Source of the DNA: Atrina japonica
Taxonomy: Eukaryota; Mollusca; Bivalvia; Pterioida; Pinnidae
Direction of reading: 5' to 3'
Length of the DNA: 64,000 nt
NCBI GenBank assembly: GCA_030159075.1
Contig: BROG01000258.1
Coordinates: 790,001-854,000 of the forward strand
The notes below the pieces were generated by a model that did no database searches, was not told the DNA's origin, and saw only the letters and a list, made by a program, of their open reading frames with translations. Shown here piece by piece: positions 1-12,428 of this stretch (its first letter is position 1; each line of letters begins with the position of its first letter). The translations under genes and the position numbers were made by a program.

Positions 1-1470
1 CGTACTTAGTTGCAAATCCATTTAAATTTCGAACGGTATATTCCTCACTCCTCTCTCTGATATATTGACCGCATCTTGATCCAGAAGGTGTTATGTTGAC
101 TTCTCGGATGTTGACTTGGACCATCAAATGTTATGTTGACTCATTTAATGTTATATGGACTTGTCAGATATAATCCATCTTGCCATATGTAATATTGACA
201 TTTGTTATTGTTTTAGAAGTCAAATCCCATTTTGAATATCATATTTGAAATAAAACAAAATATTATATCTGCCGTTTCAGATAAAATGATGAAATATCAG
301 ATGTCATTTTGACTTGTTATATACGATATTGATTTGTAAGATGTCATATAGACTTATCAGCAATCAGGTCAACTAAAGTTTTCCAAATGTCATATTGACT
401 TGTCGATCAGTTATCATATTGAACTATCAGTTATCATATTGAACTGTCAGTTATCATATTGAACTATCAGTTATCATATTGATATCATTTTGAATTATAA
501 GATGTCATACTGATGCATCAAATTTTATATCGACCTGTCAGATAACATTGACTTATTAGACTTGTGTAATATTGACTTATCGGATGTTATGTTGACCTCT
601 AAGATGTTATGATGACTCATCAGTTTGTTATGTCATCTTTTCGGATCCTATTTTGATTTTTCGTGTTTCGTGTTGACATGTCAGACATTAGAATGACTTG
701 CTTTTTGTGACTTGTCCGTCATTATCTTAACCTGTGAAATAACGACGTTTTAATATTGACATTGTAAATGTAATATCGATTTATTTAATAAATACTAATA
801 GAAACCTATTTTGAAAGCAATAATTTCATAGTAACGTGTTTTGTGAAATAAATCTTTTCTTGTTATCTTGACCAATAATTTAAAAAATGTCTCTATCAAG
901 TGACGAATCCATGAACATATCTGCTAAATTAAACATAACTATCTGACATGACAAAGTATGAAATATTATCTTCAAAATATTATCGTTGTCTTCTGAGAGA
1001 TAATTATCTTTTATGAATATTTAATATTGTCTTCTAACAAATATAAACACTGTATTCTGACAAAATGATATTGTCTTCTCAACGATGTGACCTGAATTTA
1101 ATCTTTGAATTGATGAGGGGTATATGTTAGATGTTTAGTCTGGACAAGTGGATATTTCTCAGGGTCCCCCGGTTTCCTCCAAGCACCCATTACATTAATA
1201 TCAGAGCCAACAAGACAATTATGTTGTCTGCAAATCATATGTATTCTAATACATTAAAGTTGTTTTCAAGCAGACTGACAAAGTCTTATGAGAAATTAAC
1301 ATGGTCTTCTGATATATCAACATTGTTTTGTGAAACATAATTTCGTCTTCTGTCAAATAGCATTGTCTTCTGATAAATGAACATTCTGTTCTAAATCATA
1401 ACAGTGTCTTCAGACAAGTTCACGTTGCCTTCTTACCAACCTGTATGGTTATCTGACAAATGCAAGAGAA
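1..1470. repeat. Decayed AT-rich minisatellite (two unit types)
   Basis: From the left edge to about 780 the sequence cycles through diverged copies of a unit like ttatattgacttgtcagatg. Four nearly identical 20-bp copies (atcagttatcatattgaact) lie at about 411-480. From about 880 to 1460 a second unit dominates, with the recurring core ttgtcttctgacaaa. No convincing gene is present; the one ORF of about 70 codons (1131-1340) has repeat composition. The array probably continues left of the window. Confidence 0.6.
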
Positions 1471-2685
1471 AGCCTATGTAGAAAGTTTTTTTTACACTTT
1501 CTATAAATCAAGAACTTATTACGACAAGCTGTGAATATTACACAATATGTACTTTTCAAAGTACTTCATCATTTTCTGGACCATTGGACGATCACTTTAA
1601 AGCATTGCATTGTTACCAGCCAATCTAGACGAGATGTGTGTGTTTGAGTTTGTTTATTTATTTCATGATTAAGAAAAGTCACACACTAAACATGTTAAAT
1701 TATGTAAAACCGCTAAATAACTGCACGACAAATCCGTATCGCAGCTGTACGCGGCCGGCACCAAGGGAACTGGAAAATCATAATAATTGTTAATACACTC
1801 CAGACCTATCTGCCCTCTCTTATAGCGTAACAGGCGGAATTATCAAACATAATAAATCATGTTAATTCTATTTAAATGACAACTTCTATATAAAAATGAT
1901 TTATGAGGAATTTGGATTCCTGGCAAATTTTAGATAGCTGTACTATGCTTGTTTATAGAAAGTATACACGAAAAGATACAAAATTGATAATATTTTGCGT
2001 AGATACGAATCGAACACGCTACTTCAAACAGTGATAAGAGGGAACGCGTGGCTCTTTTCAACTTTCGTTGATATACGGGGTTATTCAAAAACATAACCCT
2101 ACGATTTTGCTGTCGATTACACAAGAATAGAACGGTTTGTGACATGTTATTTGGTAATCGCTTTCATCCTCAGTGGGTGTGAGCTCTTTACGCGTTTAAT
2201 CCCTCCTGACAACTGAAAATAACGAAATATATCGGAAGGGGTGGCTTGATGAGAGAACATAAGAATTTTCTGTTTATTTCTTTTAGTATGAATAGGAGAA
2301 AATTATAGCGCTTTAGAATTTTACTTGCGTATCTTCGATTATGTTTGAAATGCTGTAGCTCTATGACTTATTCAGATATGCATATATTTACTGTCACAAG
2401 GATGGATAAATCAAGTGAACAAACTCCTTTAATCATATCTAAATATTATGGGTTTTATGGGAAAATTCTTCTTCTATTATTATTTTTGGGGTGTTTGTTT
2501 TGTCTTTATATTAAGAATAAAGGGAACTTGTATTTTGGTGAATATTATCATCCAGTAATATGAGTGTGGTTAATCAATTACTATTGAATTAAAGACAATG
2601 TAAAATCCATTGGCCCAATATGAATATACATTCATAATAAGTGTAATTACACTCTCATTTACTGACGCCAATACGGTGATGGTTC
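1471..2685. other. AT-rich intergenic or intronic DNA, no feature seen
   Basis: Short ORFs of about 70 codons (1930-2145 minus, 2345-2563 plus) have no recognisable motif, splice context or codon bias. I see no RNA gene or repeat boundary. Confidence 0.4.
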
Positions 2686-2687
2686 TT

Positions 2688-2955
2688 TTTTTATTTGTTT
2701 ATTGTTGTTTAACGCCTCACTCAAAAACCTTTCACTCATATGGAGACGTCACCAATTGCCGGTGAAGGGCTTCAAATTTTGGCCTATGCTCGGTATTATG
2801 GCCATTGAGCAGTCTGGGGTCTTTAACGTGCCGACACCTACTGCTACACGGGGCCTCGATTTTTACTGTCTCATCCGAAGGACTAGAACGGCTGGACTAG
2901 AACTCACGACCTCAAGATCAAGAGTCGAGCGCTACAGACTGAGCCAGGCAGGTTC
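2688..2955 (-). mobile_element. tRNA-derived SINE, copy 1
   Basis: This is a dispersed repeat with four copies in the window (2688, 26761, 53670, 54767). On the plus strand it begins tttattgttgtttaacg, passes through a shared middle (gagacgtcacca, ggcctatgctcgg, ccgacacctactg) and ends in the reverse complement of a tRNA-like head. Read on the minus strand the head has box A-like tggctcagtcgg and box B-like gagttcgagtcc, typical of an RNA polymerase III promoter, although copy 1 is diverged in box A. This copy is near full length. The apparent 99-codon ORF here is only the repeat read through. Confidence 0.75.
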
Positions 2956-3014
2956 TTTTAAGTGTCACACCTGCCGTAACGGATTTTACTCTTATCCCTA
3001 AGAACTTTTAATTG

Positions 3015-3092
3015 GCAAAGGAAATCGAACCCAGGACCTCTCAAAGGCTTGCAAGTCCAACACGCTACCAATAGGTCACTCACAAGTTCAAA
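3015..3092 (-). mobile_element. Second type of tRNA-like SINE head
   Basis: On the minus strand the segment contains tattggtagcgtgttgg (box A-like) followed by gggttcgatttcc (box B-like) at tRNA spacing. It lies about 60 bp beyond SINE copy 1 but has different anticodon-arm sequence. It is probably another SINE relic. A functional tRNA is unlikely because no acceptor-stem pairing is evident. Confidence 0.45.
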
Positions 3093-3221
3093 ACCAGTAC
3101 CAAGGTATAAAGTTAAAAATGCAACGTTATATAAATATATTTTTTCACATTGACAAATATTGCATAAACAAATAGATAATCAATTAAATCCCTTCTTTAG
3201 CATATTTTGATATAGCACTGT

Positions 3222-3515
3222 TTTCGCAGGGATACCGGGATTCGTGTATAATGTCAACGTTCCGCAAATTTTGCGGTCGGTATAATGATCTTGTTTGCAT
3301 TTACATGTACTTTGTCTCACTATATGAAATGTTGAGTTACATGTTCAATAGAAGTATATTGAGTGGTTTGTATAAATTGTGACGAACATTTGCTCTTAAC
3401 TTATTTCAAATGAATTGGACTTTATACTCGCTTTTTTGTGACCGGTAAACAGGGGACGCTTACTTCTCTTTGGAACCAGACCTCACCTCTGGATGTCCAC
3501 TTTTCAACATATTTG
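3222..3515 (+). mobile_element. 5'-truncated Penelope-like 3' tail (tail 1)
   Basis: It matches the end of the Penelope-like element at 29718-31390. It starts near the C-terminal codons (caacgttccgcaaatttt), runs past aaatgttgagtta and reaches the untranslated tail (tgaccggtaaacaggggacg). It is more diverged than the copies at 9505 and 27021. Only the 3' end is present, as expected after incomplete target-primed reverse transcription. Confidence 0.6.
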
Positions 3516-4860
3516 TATAATGTCTCCTAATCATTCTAAAGATTAATACATTGGTATCTCTTATTTTTATAATATAATTTTATCATATGATATTTCATTA
3601 TATGTTGTAATATGAGAACATCCTTTATGCGAGACGTCAACAAATAGAAAGCCCAAGACAACAGTATAAGTGATTTGTATGTGACAAAAAACATCAGTAA
3701 TGGATATCCTTTCGTATACTTTCACATTGTCAGAGAGTAAAAGGTATTATACTGGTAGAGACGAAAGCAATCTAGATATATTTCACACCGACCTCCATTA
3801 TTATATTACATCATTTAATTGTAATATTGCTTATTTTCAAAACAAAAGGACAGTCAAAAATATAAATTAAATAAGTTGACGATAGTATAAATGACGAATA
3901 TCCTAATTATGACTGTGTAAATGCTCAAAATCTACGTAAAGCTCTAAAATTTAAACTCCATCAGATTCCACTAGCTGTACATATTGCCCACGTCTCGTAT
4001 TATTATCTGATTTATGTACAGATAAAATAATTTACATAATTCCGCTATCACCTAACTATACGTAACCAGTATTTCTTTTCGGACTGTGCCGATCCCTTAA
4101 TCTCTGCGAAATCTGAGGAATATGGTAAAATTAAAAGGTAAATCTACTCCATAAACATTATTTCAGCGTTCAGCGTGAACCCCCAATTTATCAGTTCTGT
4201 CTTATACGTTTTATTTCTTGTTCGATATAAGTTATTTTGTAGACTGACGTGTGCTTGTAGTGCATTTTCATGTAAGACTTACACACAAGGAATGGAAGCG
4301 ATGATTGAAGAGTGTTGAGTTGGACCTATTTATAAACCATAAAGATTTCAACGTACTTTACGTATGTAATAACACCTTAATATCTTTTTACATTATATCA
4401 AAGTATCGGGGTAACTAAATAGGTCACGCTCTGACACATATTTGATGTGATTTATTATTCTATGATAATAGTTCTTAACATGTGTGTAATTAATAATTTG
4501 ATGTAAAAGCTAACTAATACCAAAATGTACTACACTGGTAAACAAGCTTAAAAGTGATGACAGTGGGAGTTTAAGGCTAGTTTTAATTAGTGTACTTTCC
4601 TGATTCTGTTATTGATATTGTTATTGTTATTGATATTGTTGTTGTTATTGATATTGACAATGCAGTTGCAAAGTTAAAGTTAAAGTATTGTATACATTTC
4701 AAATGGCGAAGCACAGTAAAGGTACATAATGAGTGATTCATTGGGGCAGATTTTCAATTTAAATTTGATGACGTCTATTAAGTTTGAGATTCAAATTCAT
4801 GTCATTGTCATTTTCTCCCATTTTCCAAACGTCATGATGCTTTCTAGCACAAATATATGG
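3516..4860. other. AT-rich DNA with a short ttattgatattg repeat
   Basis: No gene is seen. A short tandem tract of ttattgatattgttattg lies at about 4606-4662. Confidence 0.4.
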
Positions 4861-4862
4861 TT

Positions 4863-4894
4863 CATCATCATCATCGTCGTCGTCGTCGTCGTCG

Positions 4895-4953
<59 letters not shown>
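4863..4953. repeat. (TCA/TCG)n trinucleotide microsatellite
   Basis: Roughly 30 trinucleotide units: tca, then a run of tcg, then tca again. The period of 3 opens ORFs in several frames on both strands (poly-Ile, poly-Val, poly-Met), none with coding support. It sits against the 3' end of the Penelope-like tail at 4956, so the element may have ended in, or inserted at, the simple repeat. Confidence 0.9.
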
Positions 4954-4954
<1 letters not shown>

Positions 4955-4955
4955 C

Positions 4956-5073
4956 AAAGTATAAATATTCAGGATGTCCAGGATACATATACAAATCTGG
5001 TGATATTTGACAAACACGGACCTATGGAAATCCAGATGTGTAATTAGGTGCAATGAAGGAATGAGCATCTCCT
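4956..5073 (-). mobile_element. Penelope-like 3' tail (tail 2)
   Basis: The plus strand reads ggatgtccaggatacatata, then tttgacaaacacggacctat. These match the reverse complement of the tail of the element at 29718-31390. Only the last hundred or so bases of the element remain. Confidence 0.6.
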
Positions 5074-5134
5074 ATAATATGTTGCAATGTATAAGCTGTA
5101 AGAAGGTTCAGGAGACGTATTATGCAAAGTACAA

Positions 5135-5215
5135 ACTTGATGACTATTAGACAAACATAAACCTCTGGGAAATCTAGATGTCGGAGCAGGTGCTACGGAG
5201 AAGTAATGGTTACAT
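5135..5215 (-). mobile_element. Penelope-like 3' tail (tail 3)
   Basis: A second diverged tail lies just right of tail 2 in the same orientation (gacaaacataaacctctggg, then gtgctacggagaagtaatgg). The 108-codon minus-strand ORF that overlaps it is incidental. Confidence 0.5.
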
Positions 5216-6688
5216 CCGCAGTCTGAAGACTTTGTTATGAGTACAAGTGTCCGCATACAGGTATCATTTAGTCCATTTACAATTAAAACATGATATACTG
5301 AAGTTAGTTTAGGAGTGCTTGGTAGTTGCATTTGAAAATACCAATTCCTTGTATAAGAAAGAGGAAACAATATATACTACAGAGTTAAGAGGTTTTCCTT
5401 GGTGATGTTTTCAAGTTATTGCAGAATTATTAAAAAGGACCGTTAACGTATATATTTGACCTTCATAAACTCCCATAAAATTTCGTTGCATACATTGGTC
5501 TTTTTTTACTATTCCGTAAGTAGACTTTTTCAGAAGTATACAAAGATTACAATAGTTTGCGTGCAAATAAGTAAAACGATTTCCTACATTAACTTGAACA
5601 GTAAGTTTTTCTTGAATAGGTATTTATACATATACTACACATCACAGAAAACGAGAACACCACAATACTTGAAACTGAGAAGCAAAACGACCAACATAGT
5701 TCATATGCACGGTTAAAAGTACTATAGAAATCAGTGGTTTTAATTGCGTTGTATATGTATTTTTTCGTATGGTAAAAAAATATACAAAATATTTTCTTTT
5801 ATCTCCCGAGTTCTGGAACATAGATGAAAGGATGTAATTTCAGAGCAATGCTAATATTACGAGATGCCAGTCGGAAGATGATTTCAACAGTCATAGAGAC
5901 AAAACGGCAGATGTATATATAACAGTTATCTATACTGTTACATACAGTCGAATGAAAAAGGAAATATCGCTCATTTATACTCTGAAAAGGCTGTGGAAAA
6001 ACATGTTAAAACTGTCACGACTACTACTCTTATGAAAATCATGATCTATATTGTATCTATATTGTACTAAATCAAACATATCATCTTTTAAATATTCGCA
6101 TTTCGTATTAAAATTAGGCATTAGGCAAGGTGTCATTTAATTGACTCACATATGTGTTTTTTTATAATTATCAAGTAAAAAAACAAAACTATTTTAATGT
6201 TTGTTTTAACAAGAAAAAAAAAAGAAAAAAGAAAACAAGGAATGATGTTTTAAAACCTTATGCAAAGCCAGTAGCCTCATTAGATATTTTTAACAATACA
6301 AAAGTTACAGTATTACAACAGAGGCCAAAATAAATGCTAACGACGATCGTTTCTGTCAATAAGTTTTCATTGGCTGAGCTCGAATTTAGTTCAATATAAA
6401 TGTTTAAAGATGAAATAAAGATTCATATGGTATTTAGTGAGTGAGGAAAACACTTTATAACGTCAAATCTTGTTTGGCGCAATAAATCAATAAATCGGAA
6501 AGAGAACAAATGGGCAAAATAATAAATATGTCAATAAGGAAATATTTCAAGACTTTGTTGAGCAAAAATGTCGATGTCATAATTTGGCAATTGTTTTCTT
6601 TTGTTGTCTTACATCCCGACAAAACTTAAACGGATATTCTAACAATTTTAGCTGAAGTGACACAAATGTTGACTTGTGCTATCACACA
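5216..6688. other. AT-rich DNA, no feature seen
   Basis: Only short ORFs without motifs. The segment at about 6325-6400 (acgatcgtttctgtcaataa) resembles one at about 47455, so it is probably a low-copy dispersed repeat of unknown type. Confidence 0.35.
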
Positions 6689-6689
6689 A

Positions 6690-7155
6690 ATGTGACGTAG
6701 TTTACGGATGAAGTATTAACTACATGTATACGAGCTTGCTTGTGCTGACATCAACACAGTGACTGTTCTTTACTTACCAAGCCTGTCGTGACACAAGACC
6801 TCGGCATCAAGTTTCAAATGAAATACCTGCGACTTTCACTTGTTATGCCGAGCACTTGGCGAAATAATAGTCACTATCTCGGTAAGCCTTAGGCAAAATC
6901 AGGCACAAGGAATCGAACCCGGGAACATTTACTTACTGTATCACTAGACTACCGCAGACGATCATGCTTTGACAAGTCGATATAATATATGCGGTGTCGA
7001 CATAGAAATCAAACAAGTGGTGAGGAAATAAACATACCACCATAAACTGCTAATTGGCACGTGACAAAGAATGAGTATAATCCGATCCGATCATCCAGAT
7101 GTGACGTAGTTTACGGACGAAGTATTAACTACATGTATACGAGCTTGCTTGTCAG
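6690..7155. repeat. 57-bp direct repeats flanking a tRNA-like SINE relic
   Basis: Nearly identical segments of about 57 bp (tgtgacgtagtttacgga through cgagcttgcttgt) lie at 6690-6746 and 7098-7155, about 408 bp apart. Between them, on the minus strand at 6893-6966, is a tRNA-like head with tagtctagtgata and gggttcgattcc. The arrangement could be an insertion with a long target duplication, or a local duplication followed by insertion. Confidence 0.6.
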
Positions 7156-7797
7156 CAAATAGCCTTATTGTACTCGATATTTACACAGCTTAATTACTAT
7201 CAGTGTAACGAACGTGACATTCACGAGTTCAAACAACATTCAATGAAGGGTCAAGAATTTGGGTATGCAAAACAAAGCTTGTTCATTGACAAAAGCCCGT
7301 GGCTAGCACAACTCTCTAAACCAACCGCATTCGTCTTCGCTTTTAACGAGAACACAATAACCTCAGAACAACTTATTTCAGTGTAAAACCTTAATGAAGA
7401 GAGACGTGTACATGATAGAGAACGAGGCCATCCAAAGATAATTGTTTGTGGGTTTCATTCCAAAAATATAGCCATCTTACCAACAAATGAAAAAAAAACA
7501 ATTAATTTTTGTTATGCAAAAAGAAAAACTCTGATTTCAAAATTCGAGATTGACTGCTTCAAAAACAATTGACAAATATACGTTAGGTTTAACAAATGAT
7601 TATTCTTTAACCGATTTCGGTGGGACACGATTCATATGTCCTCTAAAGTCTAATAGAGTTATGTGTATTTAGTGATGTCACTAAATGGCGTACCCACAGA
7701 AACTGCCTTTTTACCTACGTAGAGAAATAGATCAAAATAAAATAAAGCATAGTAACATGTACTTAAGTGTTAAACATTGGGCAATCCAAAAATAAAT
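7156..7797. other. AT-rich DNA, no feature seen
   Basis: The 72-codon ORF at 7168-7386 has no recognisable domain or signal and no supporting splice context. Confidence 0.3.
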
Positions 7798-7890
7798 ATA
7801 CAAATATGACGATTATTGGACAAACACGAACCTGTGGAAAACCAAATGTGGAATCAGATGCCCCACAACATTAAGCACCCCTATTCGAAC
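7798..7890 (-). mobile_element. Penelope-like 3' tail (tail 4)
   Basis: The plus strand reads tggacaaacacgaacctgtg followed by gaatcagatgcccc. It corresponds to the reverse complement of the family tail; the extreme 3' end is diverged. Confidence 0.5.
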
Positions 7891-8121
7891 AATACCAACA
7901 GTCCTCAGTGAAATAGAAATTCGAATAAATTCTGGTCATAAGCGGTATAGATTCAACAATTGCGCCTACTAAAACAAATGTAACTTTCAATTTTCCCAAT
8001 TCCTAATAATTCCGAATATTCGACATAATACTATGTAAGGAATATTCAGCTGTTGACAATGTGGGAAACACAAGCACGATGGACCTAAAATAATATTCAC
8101 TTGTATACGTATTACACGAAG

Positions 8122-8646
8122 TTACTGCTGGGGAAAAAACCTATAACGGAGATTAGAATGATTTTCCCTACATTTAGTTAGTAAAAATCTAAATCCGCCA
8201 CTGAATCTACATACATTTATAGAAAAACGGAAATCCTTGGAATGGCCTTTTTTTCTGCGGCTGCAGTGTTTATAAACTTGTTTGTTCCTTTTTATCGCGG
8301 ATCTACCGCAGGAGTATCCGTAGACAATATTATAAAAGTCCATCTGTGATGCCAGGTACAAAGCGGAAGTGACAGGTACAGCTGTCAGTGTTCTATTCCG
8401 AGACCCTAGCAGACGTTTGGATCGTATTACATTACAGACGATATGCTTGTATATATCATATTCATCTGTGCTCATTAAGAGCCCAAGTCTTTGATGAAGA
8501 TTGATAGATGTAGGATATCTACAATTTAGAAAACTTATTAGAACATAACCATAGAAATAACATCCTCTTTTGTCAAAGTCTAATTTTATAGTGTTACCTA
8601 GTACATTCAGAACTTGAGGCATGATATCTATGCGGTACAATAACAC
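8122..8646 (-). CDS. Unrecognised 174-codon open frame, possibly repeat-derived
   Basis: This is the longest uninterrupted frame outside the tandem arrays and known transposons. The predicted protein is basic and carries seven cysteines, mostly in its C-terminal half (YSCGR, KHCSRRKKGHSK, VCRFSGG, TKCRE). I recognise no domain and see no signal peptide at the first Met. The plus strand at about 8190-8215 contains taaatccgccactgaatct, which resembles a motif common at the ends of dispersed repeats in marine invertebrates. An accidental or repeat-borne frame is therefore at least as likely as a gene. Confidence 0.2.
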   Translation of the reverse strand: MLLYRIDIMPQVLNVLGNTIKLDFDKRGCYFYGYVLISFLNCRYPTSINLHQRLGLLMSTDEYDIYKHIVCNVIRSKRLLGSRNRTLTAVPVTSALYLASQMDFYNIVYGYSCGRSAIKRNKQVYKHCSRRKKGHSKDFRFSINVCRFSGGFRFLLTKCRENHSNLRYRFFPQQ

Positions 8647-9504
8647 ATAACAGAGAAGTTTCCATCATTTAAATCGCTGATCGTCTGTTTCTATTGCAAT
8701 CACTCAGGTACACTTGTTTCTGTTTGTGGTACTCCCGGTACTCCATTAAGTTATTCTTTGCACTGAATATATCATTCAATATATTGTTTTCAAAATTGCA
8801 TCACTAATTATTAATTGCCTATAATAATATTGACCTAATACGGGATTTTCGGCCAAAACCTTTAATATTGACCCAGATCATTGATACAATTATCATAAAT
8901 CAGTGTTTTTTCCCATTGACCATGACGTATAAGAGTTAAAAGTTAATATTGTCTTCGACGTTTCGAGATGATTAAATATAAACCCATGCTTGGGAAAAAT
9001 GTCGAATGATAGACTCATTATCTCTTGATATTTCAAAGGTCATCAAAACATCTTATTGTTAAGATATTTTGTTCTCTATCTAGAAGATAAAGAAGACATT
9101 GAAATATCTACTACTAACTGATAACTGTGATATGGAGTATCTTTATTAAAGAAAAAGTGCATATAAAATATATTTTTGAACCCACTAACCTTTCAATATG
9201 TGATATATTTGTATACATCATGCTGAAACCTAGATTCAACTAAAACTATGACATCAAGACAATTATTGATAAAACATGTGATTACAGTATATCTTTATTT
9301 ATTTTAAAGCAATTAAAAAATCATGTCTTGCATTACATTAATACATCTTGTTTACTTTGATATTGTGGGAGGGGCTGCTTACTGTGAGAGGATATCGAAG
9401 TATCCGGAGGAAAACAAATATATCCGTGTTGGCAACCATCATTCCATTTCATATACTTCCCTGTCCAATCCGAGGATGGAGCATATGGAGAAATATGGTA
9501 TCAT

Positions 9505-9788
9505 TTTATTGACACAGGGATTTCAAAAACCGCGTTTGATGTCAACGTTCCGCTAATTTTACGGTAGGTATAATAGTCTTGTTTGCGACAACTCCTACTC
9601 TGTTTCACTAAGTGAAATGTTGAGTTACCTGTTCGATGGCGGTTGTTGAGACGTCTGTACCAATTATGACGAGAATTCGTTCCTCACGTATTTCATTTTG
9701 ATTTTACTGTGGACTCACGGCGGGTGTGACCGGTCGACAGGGATGCTTACTTCTCCATGGCACCTGATCCCACCTCTTGATTTTTAAC
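9505..9788 (+). mobile_element. 5'-truncated Penelope-like 3' end (tail 5)
   Basis: The C-terminal codons of the reverse transcriptase are visible as LLTQGFQKPRLMSTFR and a downstream SLSEMLSYLF. They parallel the minus-strand element at 29927-30136. The untranslated tail follows (tcacggcgggtgtgaccggt, then gcacctgatcccacctct). Stop codons interrupt the frame. The copy is dead and lacks everything upstream. Confidence 0.75.
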
Positions 9789-11880
9789 CCTAACCCTTTA
9801 TTATGCAAAATATGTATATCATCAAGTTCCCCGAAGAAAGCGCCTCAGCGCATTAATTAAGTAAATGAGAAAAAGGGACTTTTCAGTCTAAAAAAAACTT
9901 TTTCGTATACAGTTGAGGGACCTATGTTATCAAGTCCTGTTATTCCTATTACATTTGACCGTTTCCTAATCTGAGCTTTATGATGAATAGATAAATATCC
10001 GGCGAAAGTTAAGCAGAAAACCGAATTTCGTGCAATTTTCCAAAATGTTTTGTTTCAATGGAGTCAATGGCGAATTACGCTTCAACATTATAAATATAAA
10101 AAGAACATCGGATTTCGCACTGGCAATATAAACTGTTGGCGTGTTAAACAGAGTAAATCGTGTTCAATGGTTTCTGAAGCTAAGATCGAACTTATGGCTA
10201 TGGTAATCTTGCTTCTTACATTTATTATATATTTTACTCTATAAGCTATACTGCCAATGGCTTCTGTACTGTGTGCAATATGGCGGATATGTTAATCAGG
10301 GTAATGGTAACAAATTTCTCCATATGATTTGGGTTGCACTCGTAAGAAGCGGGCACACTAACCACAGCGCTACCTAGACAATATTTCTAACCTACATTGC
10401 GTTTATTTGTAAAGTGAATAGATCATTCATATTTATTTTCTTTCTTATAATCAAACTGAATCGTATTTAAGTTCTTTGTAAAATTCAGGCAGATAGGGTG
10501 ATTCAATGCATGTCATGGAAAATGAAAATTATGTTTTTAATATTTAAGGAAGAGACCAATAAACGTCCTATTAGAAAGATATTTCCTGTTTTAAACTATT
10601 TTCAAAATTACAGGCAAAATGAATACTGATTATCCCTATATATTCTATAGTAAATTTGCTTTAATATATATGCTATATATGTAATTTGCAACACTCTACA
10701 CAAATATTTTTTTGTTATGGAGAGAAAGATATCTAATTAATTTGTTTGTTCATCAACTTACGTGTAAACAATGGTATTTTTTAAAGGCAAACCTTATACC
10801 TGTGGGTATAAAAGTCATCTTCCGTGTGCTTCCGGTTTAGTTAGATCTGCCCAACGGTGAAAAACAAATAGGAACTGGGCCCAGTAAACTAATTCTTCAA
10901 TAACAGGATTCTAAGTTGCAACTTAGTGATTGTAAATAATAATAAAAAATTGAAGGAATTCCCCATTCGACGACTATAAATGTAACCGTACTTTGAATTC
11001 GAATATTGCATTCTGTCTAATCCTGAACAGGTTTTAACCGACCTGAGTCAGTAAACGCTTATATTTAGACCTATATATTCTAATTTGACGCTTACTCGGA
11101 ACCGTACGAAGGATAGGGTTATAGCTTAACTGAGTGTGACTGCTGTAAATAAGTATCGGCACAATAGATTTTGAAATAAAGATGAAGACACGTAGCACGA
11201 GTTTTTTCTGTTCCTTTTCATTTAGATCTAAACTACATTAAACAGTCAACTGGGCACGTCTATTTGAATGGGGTAGGAAACTTTTGTCTAGTCAGATTAG
11301 GGCCTACCGGTATTTATTTTCACACTTTCACGGAGTTTAGCAGTCCTTTTCTCCTGCTTAATTAACTGTTCTTTATACAATGTACATGTACATATAGTAA
11401 ATAATAATTCCGCTGTCATAATATGTGTAGAAATTAGATATAGACTTCACTTGAATTGTCAGTCATGCGTGAATATCTATATATATAACTAGGTGAAAAC
11501 TGTTGTTATGGTGACATAAAATCTATATCTTTATTTCATTGAATAAAGATGAATTTTTTTTAATGTGAATCTATGTTTTGTTGAAGTAGATGTGTTAAAT
11601 GTTAAATCTGTGCGCCTTTAATGCATAAAAATTAGCTGTAATCAGAATTATCATCACTGAAAAACTAAAGATTTGTGCTGCTATGAAAACCAGTAAACAC
11701 ATAAAATTCCACCTGACTTTTTATTCTTTCATAAAGAATACAGGTAACACTATCACAGTATGTAAACATTTAATTTGCTCACTTACAAATTTCTGTAAAT
11801 TCAATTCCAAAATCACCATTTTTAGAACAATACAGATTTTAGGTTTAACCTTCTTAGCCATGCCTCATAAATTCAAGTTT
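9789..11880. other. AT-rich DNA, no gene seen
   Basis: There is no supported exon. A TATA-like motif (gggtataaaagtc, 10805-10817) sits about 1.5 kb upstream of the plus-strand exon candidate at 12368 and could be a promoter element, but nothing else supports a start there. Confidence 0.3.
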
Positions 11881-11887
11881 ATATATA

Positions 11888-11950
11888 AACACACACACAC
11901 GCACACACACCCACACACACCCATCCACCCACACACACACACACACGCAC
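11888..11950. repeat. Imperfect (CA)n microsatellite
   Basis: A run of cacaca interrupted by cccaca, catccaccc and cgcaca units. It accounts for the Thr-His tract in the overlapping 107-codon frame. Confidence 0.9.
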
Positions 11951-12367
11951 AGATATATACACCCCTTATTCTTTATGGGTGCATTGTTACTATTTTTGGA
12001 GTATGAATCAATTTAGCAGAATATTTTTACCTCTAAATATAGAGATTTTTGCACATACACACAATTTCAGGTGTAATATATGCAATGTTGGTTTCACTTT
12101 CAAAGGTTTATGCTTCTGTGTCAGTACTTTCATTTTCTTTTTATAAAGAGGTGTCATTACTATTCACAACAAAAATAATGAATTTATTTCAAAATTTGTA
12201 ACTCCAAATTTACAAAATAATGATAATAATGATAATTATTAACGCGTCGTTTGGCTATATCATCAGTTTTATATCGTGTGTACAGTTGTAAGGCGTGTTT
12301 TAAAGTACAAGGTAATAATATATATGAAAAATTACCTGTAAATTACAGGTGCAATTTTCGTTTTCAG

Positions 12368-12428
12368 TGGTTGTCAATTTCCGTGTATGTATCACCTCTA
12401 GATTTAGGTGGGAGATTTACTCAACAAC
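12368..12428 (+). CDS. Candidate internal exon of a plus-strand gene
   Basis: A 61-bp segment sits between a good acceptor (cgttttcag, with an upstream pyrimidine tract) and a consensus donor (gtaagtat). Read from its first base it encodes WLSISVYVSPLDLGGRFTQQ and leaves one base. That phase joins in frame to the terminal exon at 14595, whose good frame needs two incoming bases. A possible preceding exon of about 43 bp (ending at gtaataat near 12310) would leave a very short intron. Product unknown. Confidence 0.35.

Noticed and set aside
2702..3001. 99-codon plus-strand frame
   Set aside because: It lies within the SINE and includes its tRNA-like head, so it is a read-through of a non-coding element.
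4729..5010. 93-codon frame with poly-Val and poly-Ile
   Set aside because: Translation of the (TCG/TCA)n microsatellite plus a transposon tail.
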